The notes under the pieces are model-generated. The model was not told the DNA's origin. It saw only the letters and a list, made by a program, of their open reading frames with translations, and made no database searches. A stretch of 33,401 nucleotides of DNA from Flavobacterium nitrogenifigens (GTDB lineage: Bacteria; Bacteroidota; Bacteroidia; Flavobacteriales; Flavobacteriaceae), in NCBI RefSeq assembly GCF_003254565.1, contig NZ_QJRI01000151.1, forward strand, positions 1-33,401. The letters are read 5' to 3'. Shown here piece after piece: positions 25,557-31,739 of the stretch. Numbering within the stretch: position 1 is the first letter of the stretch; the number at the start of each line of letters is the position of its first letter. The position numbers were made by a program, and so were the translations under genes.

Positions 25557-25585
25557 AAAAAGCCACTTTCCCAAGTGGCTTTTTC
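25557..25585 (+). terminator. Shared bidirectional terminator
   Basis: AAAAAGCCACTT-TCCC-AAGTGGCTTTTT is a perfect stem with a 4-nt loop between the convergent stop codons at 25547 and 25593, with A- and T-runs on both sides. Confidence 0.92.
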
Positions 25586-25592
25586 TCGTTTC

Positions 25593-25826
25593 TTACTCAA
25601 TCCCCAAATAAGGATCAAGAATTTCTGCTAATTCATTTAACCAAAAGAAACCATCTTCAATATTTACGGTTTCAGTTTTCATAAATCCATCTTCTCGTAT
25701 TGCGTTTAACGCAATTAGGAAATTGACTTGCCTAATCGTTTTTGCCATACTTTTCGAATCGATTGAATTGTTGAAGAATTCAGTTAACCTCAATTCGGTT
25801 TCTTTGGAAAGGGCGTTGGTACTCAT
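25593..25826 (-). CDS. Small conserved protein, paralogue of the gene at 3454-3693
   Basis: A 77-residue protein of unknown family. It shares with the copy at 3454-3693 the blocks LSKETE.RL..FFNN.ID, AK.IRQ.N..IAL and FWLNELAEIL.PYL.IE, so the pair is clearly homologous. It has no signal peptide or transmembrane segment. It is convergent with the HNH endonuclease gene. Immediately upstream, its leader region is duplicated around a 28-codon ORF and hairpin (25824-25967), so expression may depend on that unusual structure. Confidence 0.65.
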   Translation of the reverse strand: MSTNALSKETELRLTEFFNNSIDSKSMAKTIRQVNFLIALNAIREDGFMKTETVNIEDGFFWLNELAEILDPYLGIE

Positions 25827-25852
25827 AATCTTGAATTTTAGGAATAAAAAAA

Positions 25853-25928
25853 CCCATGTGGCTTAGCTGTCCTGCACATTCAAGAACGCGCTACGGTTGT
25901 TTCCAATAACGTCAGCATACCACATGGG
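25853..25928 (-). promoter_or_regulatory. Long-range hairpin upstream of the small gene
   Basis: CCCATGTGG and CCACATGGG (25853-25861 and 25920-25928) pair perfectly, with an inner GCTG/CAGC helix. On the minus strand a further short helix TTG-GAAA-CAA lies inside, and the closing arm is followed by TTTTTTT, like a terminator or attenuator placed directly before the gene start. Confidence 0.55.
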
Positions 25929-25949
25929 CAAGAATTTTTTTGTGTTCAT
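25863..25949 (-). CDS. Possible 28-residue leader peptide
   Basis: An ATG at 25949 in the duplicated leader opens 28 codons beginning MNTKKFLPMWYADV and ending FLNVQDS before TAA. The stop codon falls inside the hairpin just before its closing arm, so a ribosome translating the ORF would disrupt the first arm. The first residues sit in the same sequence context as the start of the downstream gene. The protein itself has no recognised relative. It could simply be an artefact of the duplication. Confidence 0.35.
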   Translation of the reverse strand: MNTKKFLPMWYADVIGNNRSAFLNVQDS

Positions 25950-25967
25950 AATCTTGAATTTTAGGAA

Positions 25968-26111
25968 CTCCAAATATATGAAAAACAAAATAAATTGTAG
26001 GTTTTTTCTTTATTTTAAAAACAAAATACTCTAAGTATATTTTCTCCAAATCGAAATTACAAAATTGAAAAATAAATCATTTTAAAATTTCATAATATTT
26101 CCTTAACTCAC
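25968..26111. other. A/T-rich intergenic stretch
   Basis: I see no gene or repeat. It lies between two divergent transcription units and should hold the promoter of the small minus-strand gene. Confidence 0.5.
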
Positions 26112-26142
26112 TTGTCTTTTTCCTCTAAAATGGATAAGTTTG
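26112..26142 (+). promoter_or_regulatory. Promoter of the hibernation factor gene
   Basis: TTG at 26112-26114 and TAAGTTTG at 26135-26142 are separated by 20 nt, a good Bacteroidetes -33/-7 pair 27 nt before the start codon. Confidence 0.75.
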
Positions 26143-26169
26143 AGAATGAATCATTAAATTTTATTTGTT

Positions 26170-26484
26170 ATGAAAGTACAAATCAACACCGACAAAAACA
26201 TTGAAGGAAGTGCAAGATTAGAAAGTTATTTTTCTGGAGAAATAGAGAAAAGCTTAGATCGTTTTCAAGATAAAATTACTCGTGTAGAAGTTCACTTTGG
26301 AGACGAGAATGGAGAAAAGTTTAGTCTGCACGACAAAAAATGTGTGATTGAAGTTCGTCCTGTAAAATTACAGCCTATAACTGTTACAGAACATGCCGAA
26401 ACACTTGAAAAAGCTTTTAGCGGTGCATTGGCCAAAGCTAAAAAAACATTGACGAGCACTTTCGAGAAGATAAAAGAACATTAA
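26170..26484 (+). CDS. hpf: Ribosome hibernation promoting factor (HPF/RaiA family)
   Basis: A 104-residue cytosolic protein of the HPF/RaiA (sigma-54 modulation) family, which binds the 30S subunit and helps store ribosomes in resting cells. Typical features are an N-terminal strand MKVQINTDKNI, IEKSLDRFQDKITRVEVHFGDENG, CVIEVRP, and the helix ETLEKAFSGALAKAKKTL. It is the short form, without the C-terminal dimerisation domain of long HPF. It has its own promoter and is followed by a composite palindrome with a terminator core. Confidence 0.88.
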   Translation: MKVQINTDKNIEGSARLESYFSGEIEKSLDRFQDKITRVEVHFGDENGEKFSLHDKKCVIEVRPVKLQPITVTEHAETLEKAFSGALAKAKKTLTSTFEKIKEH

Positions 26485-26491
26485 TTTTTTT

Positions 26492-26626
26492 TAAACCATA
26501 TAAGTGATATAAGTTCATTTTAAGTTTACTGAAAAACTTTATATCACAAAAAAAGCGAAGCACTTTTAGTACTTCGCTTTTTTTGTGTGAAAATCTTAAA
26601 TTAACTTATATCACTTATATGGTTTA
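26492..26626. repeat. Family C composite inverted repeat with terminator core
   Basis: Outer arms AACCATATAAGTGATATAAG and CTTATATCACTTATATGGTT form a perfect 24-bp inverted repeat (26492-26515 with 26603-26626). Between them is a second hairpin (26545-26586). The same outer arms occur at 31579-31730 around a different core. It lies between the convergent hpf and triple-repeat lipoprotein genes. Confidence 0.85.
26545..26586. terminator. Terminator hairpin inside the family C repeat
   Basis: CACAAAAAAAGCGAAG and CTTCGCTTTTTTTGTG form a 16-bp stem with a 10-nt loop. The A- and T-runs on each side make a bidirectional terminator for the convergent genes. Confidence 0.85.
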
Positions 26627-26628
26627 CT

Positions 26629-27285
26629 TTATTTAGGTAACGGTGCGCCTACTGCAATATCGCAACGGTGACCTGGCTTTCCGTGTGGCGGATTCATTCC
26701 GTCTGCTACTGTAGCTTCAGTGCCTTCCGTACTTAACAAAGCTGGAACTGGGTTTGATGCTGGCGGAGTAACCGTAAAGTTTTGAGTAACTGTTCCGCTT
26801 TGAGTTGTATTTGCTGTCGTTGTATTTTTAGCAGGAGCAGAATTTAATGGCGCTCCAACCGCAATATCACATCTGTGTCCAGGCTGTCCGTGTGGCGGAT
26901 TCATTCCTTTTGCCACTTTAACAGGCGTAGCAGTTGTAGTCGTTACCATTTTCTGCTGACTCGGATTTACCTGAACAGTTTGTCCTTGAGTCGCTTGTAC
27001 TTGCTGTGTCGGTGCAGAATTTAAAGGTGCTCCAACTGCAATATCGCAACGGTGTCCCGGCTGTCCGTGAGCAGGATTGATTCCTTTAGTATCGCTTAAA
27101 ACTGTATTTGGATTTGCTGCAGGGTTTTGCACCACTGGCGCTGCAGGTTTTGTGGTATCTTTTGCAAGTCCTAATCTTACTAATTCTGAAGATGCTGTAC
27201 TTGCCTGCGGTTCTAATTCCTTTTTACAGGAAATAAAAAGTAAAGAAGTAACAGCTAGTGAGCCTAGAAGTATTTTTGCATTCAT
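26629..27285 (-). CDS. Lipoprotein with three PxHGxPGHRCDIAVGAPL repeats
   Basis: A 218-residue lipoprotein (LLFISC, C20). After a low-complexity Ala/Pro/Thr linker it carries three near-identical modules of about 23 residues, at 68-91, 127-150 and 196-217. Each reads G(M/I)NP(P/A)HG(Q/K)PGHRCDIAVGAPL and is separated by Thr/Gln/Pro-rich spacers. Every module has one Cys, two His and one Asp, which could bind metal or haem or form a disulfide-linked surface. I know similar modules only from uncharacterised Bacteroidetes proteins. A TATATTTG element on the minus strand (27310-27317) is a likely promoter box. The function is unknown. Confidence 0.75.
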   Translation of the reverse strand: MNAKILLGSLAVTSLLFISCKKELEPQASTASSELVRLGLAKDTTKPAAPVVQNPAANPNTVLSDTKGINPAHGQPGHRCDIAVGAPLNSAPTQQVQATQGQTVQVNPSQQKMVTTTTATPVKVAKGMNPPHGQPGHRCDIAVGAPLNSAPAKNTTTANTTQSGTVTQNFTVTPPASNPVPALLSTEGTEATVADGMNPPHGKPGHRCDIAVGAPLPK

Positions 27286-27423
27286 GATGGGGGTATTTTA
27301 TTGATGAATCAAATATAGTGGTTTTTTGAGAGATTAAATCACATGAGTAATGTTAATGATAATTTAATGAGGAACAAAGGTACAAAGTTGCAAAGGTACA
27401 TAGTCATTAGGCATCTTAAAATA

Positions 27424-27451
27424 AACTTTGCGACTCTGCGACTTTGCGAGA
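27424..27451. repeat. Half copy of family B repeat
   Basis: AACTTTGCGACTCTGCGACT followed by TTGCGAG is a single arm of the B element, with no matching right arm nearby. Confidence 0.6.
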
Positions 27452-27528
27452 TTCAAAAAATAGCATTGCGAGAAACCTCACTTCCATCGTTAAAAAAATT
27501 ATACCTTTAAACTCAAATAACATATCTC

Positions 27529-28017
27529 ATGAAAAAAACACTTTTACTCCTTTTATTTGTTGCTTCTTTTGCCAATGCGCAAACAGACAAAATCAAAATC
27601 AATCAGACTCTCGACGCTTGGCATAAAGCTGCTGGCGAAGTAAAATACGATGCCTACTTTAATGTCTTGGCAGACGATGCCATTTACATTGGAACCGATG
27701 CAACCGAAAATTGGACCAAAAAAGAATTTGCGGTTTGGGCGAAACCATTTTTCGACAAAGGAACGACTTGGAATTTTAAAGCTTTAGAACGTCATGTCTT
27801 TTTTGATAAATCAGGAAAAATAGCTTGGTTTGATGAATTGTTAGACACACAAATGAAAATCTGTCGCGGATCTGGAGTTTTGGTTAAAGTGGGCAACGAA
27901 TGGAAAATTCAGCATTATGTTCTATCGATGACGATTCCGAATGACGAAGTTGATGCTGTTACCAAGATAAAAGCACCAATTGAAGACGCTTTGATTGCAA
28001 AACTTCAGAAAAAATAA
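27529..28017 (+). CDS. Exported NTF2-like/SnoaL-type protein
   Basis: A 162-residue protein with a clear signal peptide (KKTLLLLLFVASFANAQ, cleavage about residue 18). It is followed by one NTF2-like cone domain, as in SnoaL_3/DUF4440 proteins: LDAWHKAAGEVKYDAYFNVLADDAIYIGTD, WTKKEFAVWAKPFF, IAWFDELLDTQ and GVLVKVGNEWKIQHYVLSM. Such domains are often catalytic or ligand-binding, but no substrate can be named. The gene is single, with a strong terminator 50 nt downstream. Confidence 0.85.
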   Translation: MKKTLLLLLFVASFANAQTDKIKINQTLDAWHKAAGEVKYDAYFNVLADDAIYIGTDATENWTKKEFAVWAKPFFDKGTTWNFKALERHVFFDKSGKIAWFDELLDTQMKICRGSGVLVKVGNEWKIQHYVLSMTIPNDEVDAVTKIKAPIEDALIAKLQKK

Positions 28018-28066
28018 AACATTTTACGGTTTTCTTATTATAAACGTAACTTTTTGAGCACATTAG

Positions 28067-28119
28067 AAGCGCTGTTAGCAGATTAATTTTAATTAATTCG
28101 GCAAAAACAGCGCTTTTTT
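28067..28119 (+). terminator. Terminator after the NTF2-like gene
   Basis: AAGCGCTGTT (28067-28076) and AACAGCGCTT (28106-28115) form a 10-bp stem around a 29-nt loop, followed by TTTTTT. Confidence 0.8.
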
Positions 28120-28234
28120 GTAACTTTAGAATAAGATACTGTCAAAAAAACGAACCGTATTCTACAAAATTCATCAAAATAAAACCCATGCCTCTATTTT
28201 AACAGCCTTAAAAACAAGAATCTTTATTTTTTTC

Positions 28235-28242
28235 TAACTTTG
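28235..28242 (+). promoter_or_regulatory. Likely -7 element of amt
   Basis: TAACTTTG fits TAnnTTTG and lies 38 nt before the amt start codon. No clear TTG is found at the expected -33 distance. Confidence 0.5.
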
Positions 28243-28280
28243 ACCCCAAAAAAAATAGGGTTAAACAAAGTATTTTAAAA

Positions 28281-29663
28281 ATGAAAATAGAAAAACGCTG
28301 GATTATCTCCTTTATCATGATAAGCGTCGTATGTACGATAGGGGCATTTTGGCCAACAGTGACCGAAAATAATTATGTTTTATCAGAATTTGGAACTACA
28401 GATCATATCGTTCCTGCCGATGTTGCCTGGATGCTTACTTCGAGCTGTCTGGTTTTAATCATGACGCCAGGATTGTCTTTCTTTTATGGCGGAATGGTAG
28501 GAAAGAAAAACGTTATTTCGACCATGCTTCAAAGTTTTATCTGTTTAGGAGTGGTAACGCTTTTATGGGTTGTCGTTGCTTTTAGTTTGGCATTTGGAGA
28601 ACCGGTTGGTTTTGGTTCTGGAGATCATTTTTATAGCTTTTTTGGTAATCCGACCACTTTTGCTTTTATGGATTATGTTGGCGTTCTTCCTCATAAACAA
28701 TTGGCAAGTACGATTCCGTTTATGCTTTTTGCTTTGTTTCAAATGAAATTTGCCATCATTTGCCCTGCTATTATTACGGGTTCATTTGCAGAGCGCGTTC
28801 GTTTTATCTCTTATTTAGTTTTCATTAGTTTATTTACCATTTTCATATATGCTCCTTTATGTCATGCCGTTTGGTATCCAACAGGCGTTTTAGGAAGCTA
28901 TTTTGGCGTTAAAGATTTTGCAGGAGGAACTGTGGTGCACATGAGTTCTGGTTTTGCTGCTTTGGCGGGAGTTATTGTTTTAGGAAAAAGAAAAAACAGC
29001 CAGCATATTCCAACCAATATTCCGTTTGTATTATTAGGAACAGGAATGCTTTGGTTCGGCTGGTTCGGGTTCAACGCTGGATCTGCTCTTGCTGCCAACG
29101 GAACTGCTGCTATGGCTTTTGCAACCACTACAACCTCATCGGCTGCAGCGATGTTAACTTGGATTTTCTTTGATAGAATGAACGGAAGAAAAGTCTCTGC
29201 TCTAGGCGCTTGTATTGGTGCTGTTGTTGGTTTAGTTGCCATTACACCAGCTGCAGGATTTGTTTCGGTGCCAGAAAGTATGTTCTTCGGTTTCATTACA
29301 GCATTGGTTTCTAACACTGCTGTAAACTGTAAATATTCAAAAAAATTCGATGATACGCTTGACGTTTTTGCTTGTCACGGTGTTGGCGGAATTATGGGAA
29401 TGATTCTGACTGCTATTTTCGCTCACGGCGAAGATGCAAGTTTACTTCACGGCGGATGGAATGTTTTCGGACATCACATGATGGCTTTGGTTTTAGTTTC
29501 AATCTTTACTTTCTTCGGAGCTTATTTCTTATTTAAAGTAACCAATTTCATTATTCCACTAAGAGTTTCTGAAGAATCAGAACATATCGGATTGGATTTA
29601 TCTCAACACGATGAAACTTTAGATCCAAAATCAAAACCAATTACTGAACCTCATTACGGATAA
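28281..29663 (+). CDS. amt: Ammonium transporter
   Basis: An inner-membrane ammonium channel of the Amt/MEP/Rh family, 460 residues with the usual hydrophobic helices. The opening membrane segment (residues 8-24) is followed by the external loop and DVAWMLTSSCLVLIMTPGLSFFYGGMV, a family signature. The twin pore histidines are H220 in DFAGGTVVHMSSG and H366 in FACHGVGG. The C-terminal cytoplasmic tail ends about 40 residues after the last helix. There is no adjacent glnB/glnK gene in the window, unlike many amt operons. It is followed by a family D palindrome serving as a terminator. Confidence 0.95.
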   Translation: MKIEKRWIISFIMISVVCTIGAFWPTVTENNYVLSEFGTTDHIVPADVAWMLTSSCLVLIMTPGLSFFYGGMVGKKNVISTMLQSFICLGVVTLLWVVVAFSLAFGEPVGFGSGDHFYSFFGNPTTFAFMDYVGVLPHKQLASTIPFMLFALFQMKFAIICPAIITGSFAERVRFISYLVFISLFTIFIYAPLCHAVWYPTGVLGSYFGVKDFAGGTVVHMSSGFAALAGVIVLGKRKNSQHIPTNIPFVLLGTGMLWFGWFGFNAGSALAANGTAAMAFATTTTSSAAAMLTWIFFDRMNGRKVSALGACIGAVVGLVAITPAAGFVSVPESMFFGFITALVSNTAVNCKYSKKFDDTLDVFACHGVGGIMGMILTAIFAHGEDASLLHGGWNVFGHHMMALVLVSIFTFFGAYFLFKVTNFIIPLRVSEESEHIGLDLSQHDETLDPKSKPITEPHYG

Positions 29664-29673
29664 TTTTTTTTCC

Positions 29674-29722
29674 GCCACGAATTCACAAATTTTATTTTTA
29701 AAATAATTCGTGAATTCGTGGC
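29674..29722. repeat. Family D inverted repeat after amt
   Basis: GCCACGAATTCAC and GTGAATTCGTGGC pair perfectly, preceded by a T-run and followed by an A-run. Its position right after a stop codon repeats that of the copy at 21428-21486. Confidence 0.75.
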
Positions 29723-29770
29723 GAAAAAACATTTAAACCCACTTTAGCCATTTCATTCGTTTATATTCCT

Positions 29771-29778
29771 TAATTTTG
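29771..29778 (+). promoter_or_regulatory. -7 element of trmB
   Basis: TAATTTTG fits TAnnTTTG. It overlaps the farthest upstream possible start codon (TTG at 29776), so transcription should begin downstream of that codon and translation from the GTG at 29797. Confidence 0.6.
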
Positions 29779-29796
29779 CCGAAAATTTTTGTAAAA

Positions 29797-30474
29797 GTGG
29801 GAAGTAAAAATAAACTAAAAAGATTCAGAGAAAACGAAACATTTCAAAACGTTTTTCAGCCAACCAGAGAAGAAGTTGTAGGCGATTTAATGCCTTTAAA
29901 AGGAAAATGGAACTCTGATTTCTTTAAAAATGACAATCCATTAGTTTTAGAATTAGGATGCGGAAAGGGAGAATATTCTGTTGGATTAGCAGAAAAATAT
30001 CCAAACAAAAATTTTATCGGAATTGATATTAAAGGGGCTCGTTTCTGGCGTGGTGCTAAAACTGCTGTAGAAAACGGACTTCATAATGTTGCTTTTGTTC
30101 GTACACAAATTGAATTGATCAATCATATTTTTGCTGAAGGCGAAGTAGACGAAATCTGGATTACTTTCCCAGATCCGCAAATCAAATACAAAAGAACAAA
30201 ACACAGAATGACCAATTCTGAGTTCTTGAAATTGTACAAAAAAATCCTGAAAAAAGACGGTGTGGTAAACCTAAAAACCGATAGCGAATTTATGCACGGT
30301 TATACACTTGGATTGCTTCACGGTGAAGGTCACGAAGTTTTATACGCAAACCATAACGTATATAAAAACGAAGGAAGCCCAGAAGTTGTGACTTCTATCC
30401 AGACTTTCTACGAAAAACAATATTTAGAAATTAATAAGGCAATTACGTATATTCGTTTCAAAATTAAAGACTAA
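29797..30474 (+). CDS. trmB: tRNA (guanine-N7-)-methyltransferase
   Basis: A 225-residue SAM-dependent enzyme that methylates G46 in the variable loop of tRNA. The SAM motif LELGCGKGEYSVGL, the acidic IGIDIKGARFWRGAKTA and the family motif ITFPDPQIKYKRTKHRM are all present. I start at GTG 29797 (protein beginning MGSKNKLKRFREN) rather than the in-frame TTG at 29776, since the TTG lies in the putative promoter -7 box and flavobacterial TrmB proteins characteristically begin with that sequence. It is followed 41 nt later by the LysE-type gene. Confidence 0.93.
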   Translation: MGSKNKLKRFRENETFQNVFQPTREEVVGDLMPLKGKWNSDFFKNDNPLVLELGCGKGEYSVGLAEKYPNKNFIGIDIKGARFWRGAKTAVENGLHNVAFVRTQIELINHIFAEGEVDEIWITFPDPQIKYKRTKHRMTNSEFLKLYKKILKKDGVVNLKTDSEFMHGYTLGLLHGEGHEVLYANHNVYKNEGSPEVVTSIQTFYEKQYLEINKAITYIRFKIKD

Positions 30475-30515
30475 CTTTAATTTTGAAGCCTTTATCTAAC
30501 CGATTTAATCACTAA

Positions 30516-31154
30516 ATGACCTACCTTACTCCATTAATTTCAGGTTTTATTGCCGCTGCCATTGGAACTATTCCGCCTGGATTGCTCAATATGACGGCTG
30601 CCAAAATAAAAATGAAAGAAGGGAAGAAGAATGCTCTGTCGTTTGTAATTGGTGCTGTTTTAATTATTTTTTTTCAGGCTTATATTGCGGTATTATTTGC
30701 TCGTGTGATAGACAATCGTCCAGATGTTGTCATATTATTGCGTGAAGCTGGTTTTATCATTTTTTCTATCTTAACTATTTATTTTTTCTTTTTTGCGAAA
30801 GATCCGATAGCAAAGAAAAAGACCAAACTAAAGAAAACCAGCAAAAAAAGCAGTTTCTTTCTTGGAATGCTACTTTCTGGATTAAACTTCTTTCCGATTC
30901 CTTATTATGTGGTAATAAGTGTAACGCTTGCTTCGTATCATCTTTTTGTATTCGAAAATACCATTATCTTAACCTTTGTATTAGGATCAGTTCTTGGAGC
31001 TTTTGCAATTTTGTATAGCTATATTGCCTTTTTTGGAAGAATAGAAAAGAAAACCGATTACTTCATGCGAAACATGAACACTATTATCGGAACCATAACA
31101 GGATTAGTTGCTCTTGCAACACTTTTTAATATTCTGAATTACTACTTCGGGTAA
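30516..31154 (+). CDS. LysE-family transporter
   Basis: A 212-residue inner-membrane protein with about six hydrophobic segments. The N-terminal GFIAAAIGTIPPGLLNMTAAK corresponds to the PGP-type motif of LysE/RhtB amino-acid exporters. A charged middle loop (AKKKTKLKKTSKKS) and the second hydrophobic half follow. The substrate is unknown; amino-acid export is a family-level inference. The gene lies 41 nt after trmB on the same strand and could share its transcript. Confidence 0.85.
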   Translation: MTYLTPLISGFIAAAIGTIPPGLLNMTAAKIKMKEGKKNALSFVIGAVLIIFFQAYIAVLFARVIDNRPDVVILLREAGFIIFSILTIYFFFFAKDPIAKKKTKLKKTSKKSSFFLGMLLSGLNFFPIPYYVVISVTLASYHLFVFENTIILTFVLGSVLGAFAILYSYIAFFGRIEKKTDYFMRNMNTIIGTITGLVALATLFNILNYYFG

Positions 31155-31237
31155 ATAAAACTAACCATTAAGAGATTAAGAAAAATTAAGTTTTTATCTT
31201 TATTAACTTCATATCTTAATGGTAAAAATATTTTAAA

Positions 31238-31564
31238 ATGGCAGAAGAGAATTTTTTCGAAAGAGTTTATGTAATCGCCAGACAAATTCCGTTTGGAAAA
31301 GTTACTTCTTATGGCGCTATCGCAAAAGCATTAGGCACGGCTCGTTCTGCAAGAATGGTGGGCTGGGCAATGAACGCTTGTCATAATATGGATGATGTTC
31401 CAGCACATAGAGTCGTTAACCAAAAAGGTCTTCTGACAGGAAAACATCATTTTGATGGAACCAATTTAATGCAGCAACTTTTAGAAAATGAAGGAATAAA
31501 AGTAGTCAATAATCAGATTGTAGATTTTGAGAAACATTTCTGGAAACCTGAAGTTGAATCTTAA
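31238..31564 (+). CDS. Alkyltransferase-like protein (ATL)
   Basis: A 108-residue DNA-binding domain of the O6-alkylguanine-DNA alkyltransferase family. IPFGKVTSYGAIAKALG and ARSARMVGWAMNAC are the helix-turn-helix and arginine-finger regions. In place of the reactive Cys of the PCHR motif the sequence has VPAHRVV (A56). It therefore cannot transfer the alkyl group and belongs to the ATL group, which binds O6-alkylguanine and hands lesions to nucleotide excision repair. It is cytosolic, with an upstream gap of 83 nt after the LysE-type gene. Confidence 0.88.
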   Translation: MAEENFFERVYVIARQIPFGKVTSYGAIAKALGTARSARMVGWAMNACHNMDDVPAHRVVNQKGLLTGKHHFDGTNLMQQLLENEGIKVVNNQIVDFEKHFWKPEVES

Positions 31565-31578
31565 GAAATATTTTCACT

Positions 31579-31730
31579 ATATAAGTGATATAAGTTCATT
31601 TAAAGTTTTACTTTGTCATTTAATCTCGCAAAGACGCGAAGTCGCAAAGCTTATTTTAAATTTTCTTTGCGACTTCGCGTCTTTGCGAGAGATATAACAC
31701 AATGTTTAAATGAACTTATATCACTTATAT
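31579..31730. repeat. Family C repeat with a family B element nested inside
   Basis: A perfect 26-bp outer inverted repeat (31579-31604 with 31705-31730, containing ATAAGTGATATAAG and CTTATATCACTTAT) encloses a full B palindrome. The B left arm CTCGCAAAGACGCGAAGTCG (31625 onward) mirrors the right arm ending CGTCTTTGCGAG at 31689. The same outer arms enclose a terminator at 26492-26626. It separates the convergent ATL and histidine kinase genes. Confidence 0.88.
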
Positions 31731-31739
31731 GGTTCATTT

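Larger units (their letters stand above)
25824..25967 (-). repeat. 123-bp unit flanked by 21-bp direct repeats
   Basis: CATAATCTTGAATTTTAGGA (plus one A) occurs at 25824-25844 and exactly again at 25947-25967. Each copy includes an ATG start on the minus strand: the paralogue gene for the first, a 28-codon ORF for the second. The unit between them holds a 9-bp inverted repeat. It reads either as a target-site-like duplication around a small insertion or as a tandem duplication of the gene leader. Confidence 0.8.

Noticed and set aside
25853..25928. Hammerhead-type ribozyme or retron RNA
   Set aside because: GGAAAC is present but the CUGAUGA core is not, and no reverse transcriptase gene lies nearby.
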